A stretch of DNA of 9,400 nucleotides from Methanospirillum hungatei (lineage in GTDB: Archaea > Halobacteriota > Methanomicrobia > Methanomicrobiales > Methanospirillaceae), in NCBI RefSeq assembly GCF_020216685.1, contig NZ_JAIWNS010000204.1:1-9400 (forward strand), read 5' to 3'. Under the pieces are notes generated by a model. It did not search any database, was not told the DNA's origin, and saw nothing but the letters and a program-made list of their open reading frames with translations. The position numbers were made by a program, and so were the translations under genes. Shown here piece after piece: positions 1-6,213 of this stretch; positions within the stretch are counted from its first letter, which is position 1; each line of letters begins with the position of its first letter.

Positions 1-157
1 CATCATCTACGTTATCTCCTTTATCCTGGGGATGCTCATCAATCTGGTAATAGAAGCTCCGTATATTGGTATAATCATTGCATTATTCCTCTGGCCTTTA
101 GTCACCATTTTAGAATCCCGGTACTTTACCCTGTTGTATGAAGAATCAGGGGAATAA
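1..157 (+). CDS. Integral membrane protein, C-terminal fragment (DUF4013-like)
   Basis: The reading frame enters from the left edge (first full codon at base 2) and stops with TAA at 155-157, leaving 51 residues. They form one or two hydrophobic segments (IIYVISFILGMLINLVI and YIGIIIALFLWPLVTIL) followed by a short polar tail ending YFTLLYEESGE. A last membrane helix followed by an aromatic 'RY..LLYEE' tail resembles the C-terminus of DUF4013 membrane proteins, which are common in methanogens. That family call is from memory of the family pattern and is tentative, because most of the protein lies outside the window. The start, operon and function cannot be judged. A hairpin overlaps the stop codon, so transcription may end here. 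Confidence 0.6.
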   Translation, partial: IIYVISFILGMLINLVIEAPYIGIIIALFLWPLVTILESRYFTLLYEESGE

Positions 158-163
158 TCCCCT
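148..163 (+). terminator. Hairpin overlapping the stop codon of the first gene
   Basis: A perfect 6-bp stem (AGGGGA at 148-153, TCCCCT at 158-163) closes a 4-base loop that contains the TAA stop. A pyrimidine-rich stretch follows (cattacttctta). It could end transcription or stabilise the 3' end of the upstream mRNA. Archaeal termination depends mostly on T-tracts, and the tract here is weak, so the role is uncertain. Confidence 0.35.
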
Positions 164-206
164 CATTACTTCTTATAGCATGAGCAGGATATATCCATAA
201 GAGCAT

Positions 207-210
207 GGAG
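207..210 (+). promoter_or_regulatory. Shine-Dalgarno GGAG deciding the start at 217
   Basis: GGAG lies 6 bases before the ATG at 217 and inside the first codons of the longer reading frame that begins at ATG 205. No good ribosome site precedes ATG 205 at normal spacing. A weak TATA-like palindrome (GGATATATCC, 187-196) would place a transcript start close to 217, which also disfavours ATG 205. Confidence 0.5.
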
Positions 211-216
211 TCTGCC

Positions 217-708
217 ATGGGTGAGAGTTCAGAAAAAGCAAGTAAAACGAATTCTACAAACTCATTTTTTACCAGGCCGGCATTTCTGTCACTAACGATT
301 GGGGTTCCCTTCTGCTTGTTTAAAATTCTCTTTGGAATTCAGTTTATTCGAGCTGCAGAGATTCATAGTCAGCCATATTTTATCTATGCCGGATGGGTTC
401 TCATGATCTGGGCCGGGGCTGATCTGCTCATGAATCTTACAAGAGCCGGATTTGATATTATTGACAGTGCGGGAAAAATTGAATTCTGTACTCTGGCTCA
501 GATAGGAAGGTATCTTAATGCTTCAACGCTTTTCCTCGCCATAGACACCCTGATCACCTTTTCAATCATATGCCTTGCCTTATGGTCCGGGTGGATAGTC
601 TATCTGAATAAGACTGAGGCCATGTTATGGTACAGTGCAACCACACTGAATCTGATAAGCCTCTCACTTGTGAGTTTATGGACCGAGATTAAACGGAAAC
701 TGGAATAA
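217..708 (+). CDS. Four-helix integral membrane protein, unknown family
   Basis: This gene encodes 163 residues from ATG 217; an in-frame ATG at 205 would add four. After a polar, Ser/Thr/Lys-rich cytoplasmic-type N-terminus (about 18 residues) come four hydrophobic segments: FLSLTIGVPFCLFKILFGI, YFIYAGWVLMIWAGADLLM, a long STLFLAIDTLITFSIICLAL..WIVYL, and MLWYSATTLNLISLSLVSLW. It ends in a basic tail (TEIKRKLE). I see no catalytic motif, metal site or signal-peptide cleavage site, and I do not recognise the family. It starts 60 bases after the previous membrane protein gene, in the same direction, so the two might be cotranscribed, but a hairpin and a possible promoter lie between them. It converges with the transporter unit. 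A small membrane-embedded accessory protein is as much as can be said. Confidence 0.8.
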   Translation: MGESSEKASKTNSTNSFFTRPAFLSLTIGVPFCLFKILFGIQFIRAAEIHSQPYFIYAGWVLMIWAGADLLMNLTRAGFDIIDSAGKIEFCTLAQIGRYLNASTLFLAIDTLITFSIICLALWSGWIVYLNKTEAMLWYSATTLNLISLSLVSLWTEIKRKLE

Positions 709-712
709 TTCC
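702..712. terminator. Palindrome at the convergent 3' ends
   Basis: The 11-bp palindrome GGAATAATTCC spans the TAA stop (706-708) of the four-helix protein and lies between two convergent reading frames. As a hairpin it would have a tight loop, and no T-tract follows closely. It may be only a chance palindrome. Confidence 0.2.
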
Positions 713-715
713 GGG

Positions 716-910
716 TTATGCTTTAAAAATAGCAAAAACCGTTTTAGTATCATGAATTGTATAAATCTCAGAAAGTTCTTCCTGCCAGATATCGATACGT
801 CTAAAGCGATCATAAATCCAATTTAGGTTATCAAGGTAGCGATCTTTCCGCACCTGATCCATACTATCATGTTTGTTATCACAGGTAATGAGAGTATCAG
901 AAAAATAGAG
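716..910 (-). pseudogene. Orphan C-terminal gene remnant behind the MMPL gene
   Basis: Directly after the TAA of the transporter (911-913), the same reading frame stays open for 64 codons and ends with TAA at 716-718. The peptide begins LYFSDTLITCDNKHDS, has its first Met at 862 (48 residues from there), and ends TVFAIFKA. It looks like real protein: a strand-like TLITCDN, a charged amphipathic stretch (VRKDRYLDNLNWIYDRF), then RIDIWQEE and a final strand KTVFAIFKA. That order resembles the last strands and helix of a class I SAM-dependent methyltransferase, a low-confidence guess. No Shine-Dalgarno sequence precedes the Met, no other start codon exists, and no N-terminal SAM-binding part is present. 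The simplest reading is the 3' tail of a gene whose front was deleted when the transporter's 3' end was joined here. A genuine 48-residue small protein is the alternative. Confidence 0.5.
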
Positions 911-3154
911 TTATTCTTTATGAGGATGATGAAAGACTTTATCCTCAATAGTATGGACATCCCTGATAAGTTCATCCAGAACAGATAACACAGCCGGCAT
1001 TATCGCAACCGCTCCGATAAGTGAGAATAAAACGGCAATAACGGTGGTCAGACCAAAATTACTGATCATATTAAAGTTCGAGAGCATGAGTGCTGAAAAC
1101 CCAAAGAATGTTGCAAACCCGGATACCATAATCGCTGACCCTATCTTTCGAACACTTTCACGGATTGCATCAATTGTGCTTGCTGCTGTCTCCCGTTCTT
1201 CAAGATATCGTTCCATGATAAGAATTGTGTATTCTGCTGCAACCCCTATGGTCATAGATCCAAGACAGGCAGTCATTGGTGTATAATCGATATTCAGAAT
1301 GAGCATGGCGACAGCATTCCAGCCGACAATACAGACGATGGGAACGATTGGAGTTACGGCATGAATCTTCCGATAGATAAGTGCAAGGAACGCCACTATC
1401 AGAATGAAGCCCAGTAATGTCATCTCCTCCTTACTTTCCGAAATGTCTGATATCAAAGTCGTAAAGAGATCAAAACTTCCGGTAATAGAGGCACTAATTC
1501 CCGGTGGCGGAGTGAGAAGCACCAGATCATTCGTCATCTGTGTTTTGAGTTCATCCTGTTGTGGCATCTCAAGACGCTTGGTAGAAAACTCTATTACCGT
1601 CTCTGTCCTGCCATTCACAAACTCGTTTCTGACTCCTTCCGGTATTTTGGATATTACTTCATCAATCTCAAACTGGGTTTGAGGGACGGTCCCATTGTTA
1701 TAAATTTTGATATAATCCACAATACTTGTGGACCCGGTGATCTCCATATACAAACTGACTTCATTCTTTTGGAAGGTCTCTATCCATGTGAGCACATCAG
1801 GAGAGAGGACATTATTACCGGTAACAAGGATGGGAACCGGTGTAGTAGACCCGATTGTTCTGCTCACTTTATCAAGAGATATCTTTGCCGGCATATCAGA
1901 GGGGACAAAGGTCCGTTCACTGGTAGAGATGGGAATTGAAGGATCAACCTGAAGTCCGATAAATGCAAAGAGGACGGCAACCATAAGAATTGGAAGAGGG
2001 TTTTTCGCAATGGTGACTGCAGTCTTTGAAAGGACCAGATCTGCCTTTGTCGGTTTCTCCTCTCCATGAATTCCTTTTGGTTTATATTTGATTAATACTG
2101 CGATGAGGGGAATACCGATGAGCGATGTCATGTAACAGACGGCAACCCCGATGATTGCGACAAGACCAAATGACCGGATCATGGGAACCGGAGAGATGAA
2201 CATTGCAATAAATCCCATCGTGGTTGCAATCATCGCAAAAAGAACTGCCGGGCCGGTTCTGGTGATGGTAATTCTGACCGCATTAGTTAACGATCCTTTT
2301 CGTGCCTCCTCTTCCAACCTGGCATGAAATTGAATTGCATAATCAATACCAAGCCCAATAAGGACCGGGAATGCGGCAATGACTGCAGTGTTAAGATATA
2401 CACCGCATAGTCCCATAATACCAAAGGTCAGGATTAATCCGATTGCAACAATTAAAACCGGAATGAACCGGTGACTGACGTATGCAAACAAAAGTCCGAG
2501 AACAATAACCATCAGGACCATGGCACCCATAATCAGGGTTCCCATGGATTTACTCAGTTCCTGACCCATCTCCTGCTGGAATACCGGATTTCCGGTTAAT
2601 GTTACCGTAACACCGGGTGGAGGATGAGAACTGTTCAGGAACGACCTGACATTATTCATCACACTCTTCTGTTTCTGATCGGTCATTCCCACATCCAGTT
2701 TGACCATCATCATAGTCAGCAGATTGGAAGGAATGTATCGGGATAAAACTTCAGAGGGAATACTCTCTTTAATATTTTTAATTTCTCCTGAAGAACTGGG
2801 TATATCTCCGTTATTTGCCTGTTTCACAAGGTCTGCTATACTTGAAACCGAGTTAATATATTGTAAATTCTTCAGGCCCGGCGTAATTTTATCCAGGTAT
2901 GCGATAACATCAGGGCTTAAGGGATCATTACTCTCAATAAGAATGACAAGGGTATCCTGGCTGAATGTATCCTCATAATGAGAGAATGCAATACCTTTCG
3001 GGGTGTTCTTGTCAAGGTATGTTTCATTTCCGGTTTGCATCTTGAGCATCGACATTCCCACAATCGAAGCGATAAAAATGAGACAAAGTGCTCCAAGAAC
3101 CAGTTTTGGCCGGTTCACTATGAGGGATGAGATGCTTTCAAAAATGGAACGCAT
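911..3154 (-). CDS. RND superfamily exporter, MMPL / HAE3 type
   Basis: This gene encodes 747 residues and a membrane exporter built as two homologous halves. Each half has one N-terminal helix (about 18-38 and 386-401), a large extracytoplasmic domain (about 39-205 and 402-578) and a five-helix bundle (about 206-356 and 580-730). The first half carries the MMPL/RND signature GLGIDY...HARLEEE (Asp271), the usual proton-relay position. The second half reads GVAAEY...MERYLEE, with Glu641 in that place. The length is normal for archaeal HAE3 proteins. Family members export lipids, hopanoid-like molecules or other hydrophobic compounds using the ion gradient; the substrate here is unknown. The start is ATG 3154, with GGAG seven bases upstream. 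A TTG at 3169 would add five residues but has no fitting ribosome site. It lies 21 bases after the COG1361 gene and almost certainly shares its transcript, so the secreted partner may assist export or anchor the product. Confidence 0.93.
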   Translation of the reverse strand: MRSIFESISSLIVNRPKLVLGALCLIFIASIVGMSMLKMQTGNETYLDKNTPKGIAFSHYEDTFSQDTLVILIESNDPLSPDVIAYLDKITPGLKNLQYINSVSSIADLVKQANNGDIPSSSGEIKNIKESIPSEVLSRYIPSNLLTMMMVKLDVGMTDQKQKSVMNNVRSFLNSSHPPPGVTVTLTGNPVFQQEMGQELSKSMGTLIMGAMVLMVIVLGLLFAYVSHRFIPVLIVAIGLILTFGIMGLCGVYLNTAVIAAFPVLIGLGIDYAIQFHARLEEEARKGSLTNAVRITITRTGPAVLFAMIATTMGFIAMFISPVPMIRSFGLVAIIGVAVCYMTSLIGIPLIAVLIKYKPKGIHGEEKPTKADLVLSKTAVTIAKNPLPILMVAVLFAFIGLQVDPSIPISTSERTFVPSDMPAKISLDKVSRTIGSTTPVPILVTGNNVLSPDVLTWIETFQKNEVSLYMEITGSTSIVDYIKIYNNGTVPQTQFEIDEVISKIPEGVRNEFVNGRTETVIEFSTKRLEMPQQDELKTQMTNDLVLLTPPPGISASITGSFDLFTTLISDISESKEEMTLLGFILIVAFLALIYRKIHAVTPIVPIVCIVGWNAVAMLILNIDYTPMTACLGSMTIGVAAEYTILIMERYLEERETAASTIDAIRESVRKIGSAIMVSGFATFFGFSALMLSNFNMISNFGLTTVIAVLFSLIGAVAIMPAVLSVLDELIRDVHTIEDKVFHHPHKE

Positions 3155-3161
3155 GGTGGAT

Positions 3162-3165
3162 CTCC
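3162..3165 (-). promoter_or_regulatory. Shine-Dalgarno GGAG for the MMPL gene
   Basis: On the minus strand GGAG stands seven bases before ATG 3154, inside the 21-base gap after the stop of the upstream gene. It supports coupled translation from a shared transcript and fixes the start at 3154 rather than at the TTG at 3169. Confidence 0.65.
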
Positions 3166-3175
3166 ACAAGGTTCC

Positions 3176-4525
3176 TTAAACAGACGCAGGTTTTCTGCGA
3201 GTGGTGTGGTACCGGTATGCGGCACCAATGATTAGAATCAAAATTACGGCGATGATGATTGGATTGGAGAGTAATGCTGAGAGGCCATCTGGTTTGCCCG
3301 CAGTTATCTGAACTTTGATGGTATCTGATATCTGGCTGTTATCAAGAGCATCACGGTATCTGATCTCTGAGTCAAGACCGTATGTTTTTTCGATTGCCTC
3401 AGCATTGGTGGTCATTTTAAACCTTGCTATTGCAGATTCACCTGGTTTTATGTCTCCCAGGTATGCAAGATCATCATCACTTGAGAAGGGATCAACTGCA
3501 CTGATACGGGCTTCAGAGCTGTACGCCGTAGCATCACCATCATTCCGGTATTCCACCTCGATCACCTGTTTGCTGCCTATTGTTACCTTTGGCGGATCAT
3601 TTACCATGGTGAATTTTATCTTCCCACCGACCGGGATACCGATCTGCTCAGCGGGGGTCTCAAGGTTCTCTCCATCAGCATTCTGATAGGTTACCAGCAC
3701 CTCAAGCGGATATTCCTGCGGTTCTGCATCGCGGGTGACTGAAACTTTGAATTTTGCATCGAACTCGTCACCAGGTTTAAAATCGCCTATGTATACTGTA
3801 CTGTCAACCGGAACAACCGGAGAGTTTCCAAATCTGGATAATTTCGCAATTGCCTTACGACCGGTGTCTGCCCCACTGTTCCGCAGGGTAATGGTAACAA
3901 ATCCCTCCCCGCCTGCATTGATATCTTCAGGAGTGACTTTAATGACATCCAGGTTTATTGCAGATTTTACAATAAATGGAACATTCAGTTCGATCTTCTT
4001 GGTATTATATCGGTTCACAACACTGTCGGTTCCAACCTGCTCAGCTGCAGCAAGATAGGTATATTCAATTCTGACCGGGAGGCTGTATGTTCCTGCCTGA
4101 CCATCATCTTTAACTCGTATCTGGAATTTCACCGGTTTAGATTCAGAGCCTTCAATATCTCCGACCATCTGGGTATCTGACTTGATAAGTATTGGTGCCC
4201 CGTCAGGGAGAAGGGTAACTCTTACCATTTTGGCAGTAGATGGGACATCATCCCGATCAACAATCCCTGACTGAACCATTTTTATGTAGTTCAGACCGCT
4301 GTTTTCAATCAGAATCGGGAGTTCTATCGTCGATCCCGGGGTAAACTCATTTATTCCGGAGATGGCCGCAGATAAATTCGGCTCACCTGAGAGATATTTT
4401 GTTCCGGCAGATACCGGAGAAATACAGAATACTGCCAGACATAATCCAATAAGGATAATACATGGCACCCTGAAAGAATCCAGGGTTTTTTTTGGGATAC
4501 ATTCTGAAAACACTGGTTTTGTCAT
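3176..4525 (-). CDS. Secreted, C-terminally anchored COG1361 (S-layer-like) protein
   Basis: This gene encodes 449 residues. A basic N-terminus and hydrophobic core (PCIILIGLCLAVFCI) with VSA-GT at residue 40/41 form a signal peptide. The exterior part is three CARDB/NEW3-like beta-sandwich repeats at about 58-185, 191-297 and 302-408. Each has the pattern 'G..(V/I)xVxxxNxG', for example ELPILIENSG, FVTITLRNSG and QVIEVEYRNDG, plus a 'GDIKPGE/GDFKPGD' turn. A helix at about 421-437 and a basic tail (YRYHTTRRK) anchor it in the membrane. COG1361 proteins of this form are frequent in methanogens, often beside MMPL transporters; a part in the envelope, or as an exterior adaptor of the exporter, is inferred. 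The start is ATG 4525, with AGGTG eight bases upstream. The reading frame is open back to 4621, but the extra 32 residues (rich in Tyr and Thr) lack a ribosome site and would bury the signal peptide. It is the first gene of the two-gene unit, behind a TATA box at 4580-4588. Confidence 0.88.
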   Translation of the reverse strand: MTKPVFSECIPKKTLDSFRVPCIILIGLCLAVFCISPVSAGTKYLSGEPNLSAAISGINEFTPGSTIELPILIENSGLNYIKMVQSGIVDRDDVPSTAKMVRVTLLPDGAPILIKSDTQMVGDIEGSESKPVKFQIRVKDDGQAGTYSLPVRIEYTYLAAAEQVGTDSVVNRYNTKKIELNVPFIVKSAINLDVIKVTPEDINAGGEGFVTITLRNSGADTGRKAIAKLSRFGNSPVVPVDSTVYIGDFKPGDEFDAKFKVSVTRDAEPQEYPLEVLVTYQNADGENLETPAEQIGIPVGGKIKFTMVNDPPKVTIGSKQVIEVEYRNDGDATAYSSEARISAVDPFSSDDDLAYLGDIKPGESAIARFKMTTNAEAIEKTYGLDSEIRYRDALDNSQISDTIKVQITAGKPDGLSALLSNPIIIAVILILIIGAAYRYHTTRRKPASV

Positions 4526-4533
4526 GTATAGTA

Positions 4534-4538
4534 CACCT
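4534..4538 (-). promoter_or_regulatory. Shine-Dalgarno AGGTG fixing the start at 4525
   Basis: Minus-strand AGGTG matches the archaeal anti-Shine-Dalgarno sequence and lies eight bases before ATG 4525. It selects the start that exposes the signal peptide and rules against the longer frame starting at 4621. Confidence 0.65.
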
Positions 4539-4579
4539 GAGTTGGTTTCACTTGTGTATATGTTCGTGGTATAGAACAG

Positions 4580-4588
4580 TATATAATA
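4580..4588 (-). promoter_or_regulatory. TATA box of the COG1361-MMPL unit
   Basis: Minus-strand TATTATATA resembles the archaeal TATA element. Transcription would begin near 4558, giving a leader of about 30 bases that contains the AGGTG site. The core reads TATATAAT on the plus strand, so it might also serve the divergent PAS gene with a leader of about 60-70 bases. Confidence 0.5.
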
Positions 4589-4643
4589 GTATTGTTTATG
4601 TGTTACAAATACGTGTTCCACATCTGTGTTAGCAACATGAGTA

Positions 4644-4651
4644 ACTTATTT
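4644..4651 (+). promoter_or_regulatory. Weak TATA-like element before the PAS regulator
   Basis: An AT-rich stretch (ACTTATTT) lies about 26-33 bases before ATG 4677. If used, the transcript would start at or next to the ATG. This fits the absence of a spaced Shine-Dalgarno sequence there (AGGT directly abuts the ATG). The match to the TATA consensus is poor. Confidence 0.25.
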
Positions 4652-4676
4652 CAGTAACGAATGCAAATCACTAGGT

Positions 4677-5996
4677 ATGCATCGGTTGGCTGATGAACTG
4701 GCCCACATCAAGGATCTACTCCGTAATCATCCGCAAGGGATGAGCGTTACTGAGATAGCATCTGCTCTTGGGCGGAACAAGCACTCAACCGGGCGTTACC
4801 TGGATATCCTCCATGCTGCAGGACATGTAGACCTGAGGACTTTTGGAATGGCGAAAGTGTTCACCCTTTCATCACGAGTCCCCCTCTCAGCCCTTCTCTC
4901 CTACACTACTGATCTTGTACTTGTTCTGGACCGTAACCTGAGGATTATCCAGGGAAATGATCCCTTTTTTGAACTGCTTGAAATCCAGGGAAGTTCTGCT
5001 CTTCAGAAAAAGATTGACCAGGTACTTCCTCGAAATCCTGAAAATTCAAAATTCTTAAAAAATCTGTCTGATTTTCTCACATCAAGGCAGGAAACATTTG
5101 AAATCGTTCGAGAGGGCCATGAGCGAAGATTTTTTCGGGGGAAAATTATCCCGACCGTATTTGAGGATGGCAGCTCTGCTGATACCATAATTCTTGAAGA
5201 TGTGACATTGGAAAAGGAAGCGCTTACAACCCTTCAAGAGAGTGAGGAATTCTTCCGCAGTGTTTCAGATCACCTCTCTGATGGTCTTATTGTATCTGAA
5301 ATAAAATACGGAAAGAAGAAGGTAATCTTTCACAATCAGCGCCTATGTGAGATTACGGGATATTCAGCAGATGAAATTCATAAGATGCGACCAGAAAATC
5401 TGGCGATACCAGAAGAAAAAGAACGATTTGAAAAGGCACTCAGGGAAGCCGAGCACAATAAAGGATCCATGAAAGAACTACGGTTCTGGGCAAAAAGAAA
5501 AGACGGAGAGTCAATTTATCTTTCAATCCGTGTCAAACTTGTTCCTTTTGGTGATGCAATCCGTGGGTATATTCTTATCACTGATATGACACAGTGGAAA
5601 GAGCAAGAAGAAGCCCAATTACTCCAGGCCAATCTGATACAGCGACTTATGACGAATTTTCCGCATCCTATCTTTATCATCAGGGAGGATGGAGTATTTT
5701 TTATTGCAAATGCAGCATTTTGTGAGCTGATAAAAGCAGAACCTGATTCTGTAATCGGGAAACAGGTAAATCAGGTAATGTCCGATGAGATTGCACAGGA
5801 ATTTCTGAAAGGAAATGAAGATCTGGTAAATCAAGGTGCTGTTTCTCATATACATATGGTAACCCGGTTTTTCAGACCTGATGGAACGATTGGAGATGTG
5901 ATTATTGAAAAGTCTCCGGTATCCGCAGGTGATAACACACTGAATTACATCTTCGGTGTTGTAATTACAGAAGATATGTGCCCCCTTAAAAAATAG
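4677..5996 (+). CDS. Winged-helix regulator with three PAS sensor domains
   Basis: This gene encodes 439 residues. Residues 4-65 form a winged helix-turn-helix (IKDLLRNHPQGMSVTEIASALGRN, then the recognition helix HSTGRYLDILHAAG and a wing ending KVFTLS), of the kind that binds DNA. Three PAS domains follow at about 70-182, 190-312 and 318-432. The second is the clearest (FFRSVSDHLSDGLIV...NQRLCEITGYSADEI...FWAKRKDGE). The third is recognisable (HPIFIIREDGVFFIANAAFCELI), and the first is divergent (DLVLVLDRNLRIIQGNDPFFELL). No histidine-kinase, GGDEF or receiver domain is present and no membrane helix, so it should be a cytoplasmic one-component sensor that both senses and binds DNA. No Cys/His pattern pointing to heme or an iron-sulfur cluster is evident, and the ligand is unknown. 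There is no earlier start before an in-frame stop at 4638. It diverges from the COG1361-MMPL unit, a position typical of a local regulator; that link is inference. Confidence 0.88.
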   Translation: MHRLADELAHIKDLLRNHPQGMSVTEIASALGRNKHSTGRYLDILHAAGHVDLRTFGMAKVFTLSSRVPLSALLSYTTDLVLVLDRNLRIIQGNDPFFELLEIQGSSALQKKIDQVLPRNPENSKFLKNLSDFLTSRQETFEIVREGHERRFFRGKIIPTVFEDGSSADTIILEDVTLEKEALTTLQESEEFFRSVSDHLSDGLIVSEIKYGKKKVIFHNQRLCEITGYSADEIHKMRPENLAIPEEKERFEKALREAEHNKGSMKELRFWAKRKDGESIYLSIRVKLVPFGDAIRGYILITDMTQWKEQEEAQLLQANLIQRLMTNFPHPIFIIREDGVFFIANAAFCELIKAEPDSVIGKQVNQVMSDEIAQEFLKGNEDLVNQGAVSHIHMVTRFFRPDGTIGDVIIEKSPVSAGDNTLNYIFGVVITEDMCPLKK

Positions 5997-6019
5997 TCAT
6001 TACAGATCTCTCTACACAA

Positions 6020-6043
6020 TTCCATTCATGGAAATACATTTTT
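6020..6043 (+). terminator. Hairpin plus T-tract after the PAS regulator
   Basis: A 6-bp stem (TTCCAT at 6020-6025, ATGGAA at 6028-6033) has a tight two-base loop. It is followed after five bases by a run of five T (6039-6043). It sits 24 bases after the stop codon, a sensible place for the end of the PAS transcript and before the amt promoter. Confidence 0.45.
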
Positions 6044-6077
6044 CTCGTTTGGTTCTGCGCTCTTGATATTGCCCTGT

Positions 6078-6098
6078 ATAATTATCTCAATAATTATC
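6078..6098 (+). repeat. 9-bp direct repeat upstream of the amt promoter
   Basis: ATAATTATC occurs at 6078-6086 and again at 6090-6098, with a 12-base period. Its core ATAATTAT is self-complementary. It lies about 35 bases before the amt TATA box, where an activator could bind, but in such AT-rich DNA it may be chance. Confidence 0.3.
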
Positions 6099-6132
6099 GA
6101 AAAGGATATTTTTCATTCCTTTAATTAATAAA

Positions 6133-6141
6133 TTTTATATA
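6133..6141 (+). promoter_or_regulatory. TATA box of amt
   Basis: TTTTATATA is a close match to the archaeal TATA element and is preceded by an A-rich stretch (taataaa) as expected for a BRE. Transcription would start near 6163, giving a leader of about 50 bases that contains the GGTGA ribosome site before ATG 6214. A start at GTG 6169 would be almost leaderless, so it is less likely. Confidence 0.6.
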
Positions 6142-6145
6142 TGGT

Positions 6146-6159
6146 GGAAATTACTTTCT
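6146..6159 (+). promoter_or_regulatory. Possible NrpR-type nitrogen operator
   Basis: GGAA, six bases, then TTCT stands between the TATA box and the expected transcript start. The known operator of NrpR, the nitrogen repressor of methanogens, is GGAA-N6-TTCC in Methanococcus, so this site differs at one base. Its position would let a repressor block polymerase, and the gene is an ammonium channel, a standard nitrogen-regulated target. A single short imperfect site is weak evidence by itself. Confidence 0.35.
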
Positions 6160-6201
6160 TTCTATCACGTGATCCTGAAAACACCGGGATCTGGTGTGTA
6201 T

Positions 6202-6206
6202 GGTGA
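6202..6206 (+). promoter_or_regulatory. Shine-Dalgarno GGTGA fixing the amt start
   Basis: GGTGA lies seven bases before ATG 6214. It agrees with the family, whose first helix begins a few residues before '[12 protein letters not shown]'. It argues against GTG 6169, which would add 15 residues not seen in Amt proteins. Confidence 0.6.
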
Positions 6207-6213
6207 ATATTGT

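Noticed and set aside
911..913. Programmed readthrough of the MMPL stop
   Set aside because: The stop is TAA, not TAG or TGA used for recoding, and no stimulating structure is visible; a gene remnant is simpler.
1044..2978. Several plus-strand reading frames of 74-126 codons antisense to the MMPL gene
   Set aside because: They lie wholly within a well-supported conserved gene, have no domain-like sequence and no promoter or ribosome site; they are antisense shadows of its codon use.
3315..4574. Plus-strand frames of 70-123 codons antisense to the COG1361 gene
   Set aside because: Fully inside a gene with signal peptide, repeats and anchor in the correct frame; the antisense peptides resemble no protein.
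4526..4621. N-terminal extension of the COG1361 gene to 4621
   Set aside because: It would run through the TATA box and place 32 residues before the signal peptide; the AGGTG site favours ATG 4525.
4677..5996. PAS protein as a histidine kinase
   Set aside because: No H-box, N-box or G-box and the protein ends right after the third PAS domain with a clear stop; it is complete without a kinase part.
6020..6033. TTCC-N6-GGAA as a second nitrogen operator
   Set aside because: The half-sites are in the opposite order to the known GGAA-N6-TTCC operator, and the site fits a terminator hairpin after the PAS gene better.
6169..6213. GTG 6169 as the amt start
   Set aside because: It lies almost at the predicted transcript start, and ATG 6214 has a good ribosome site and the family N-terminus.
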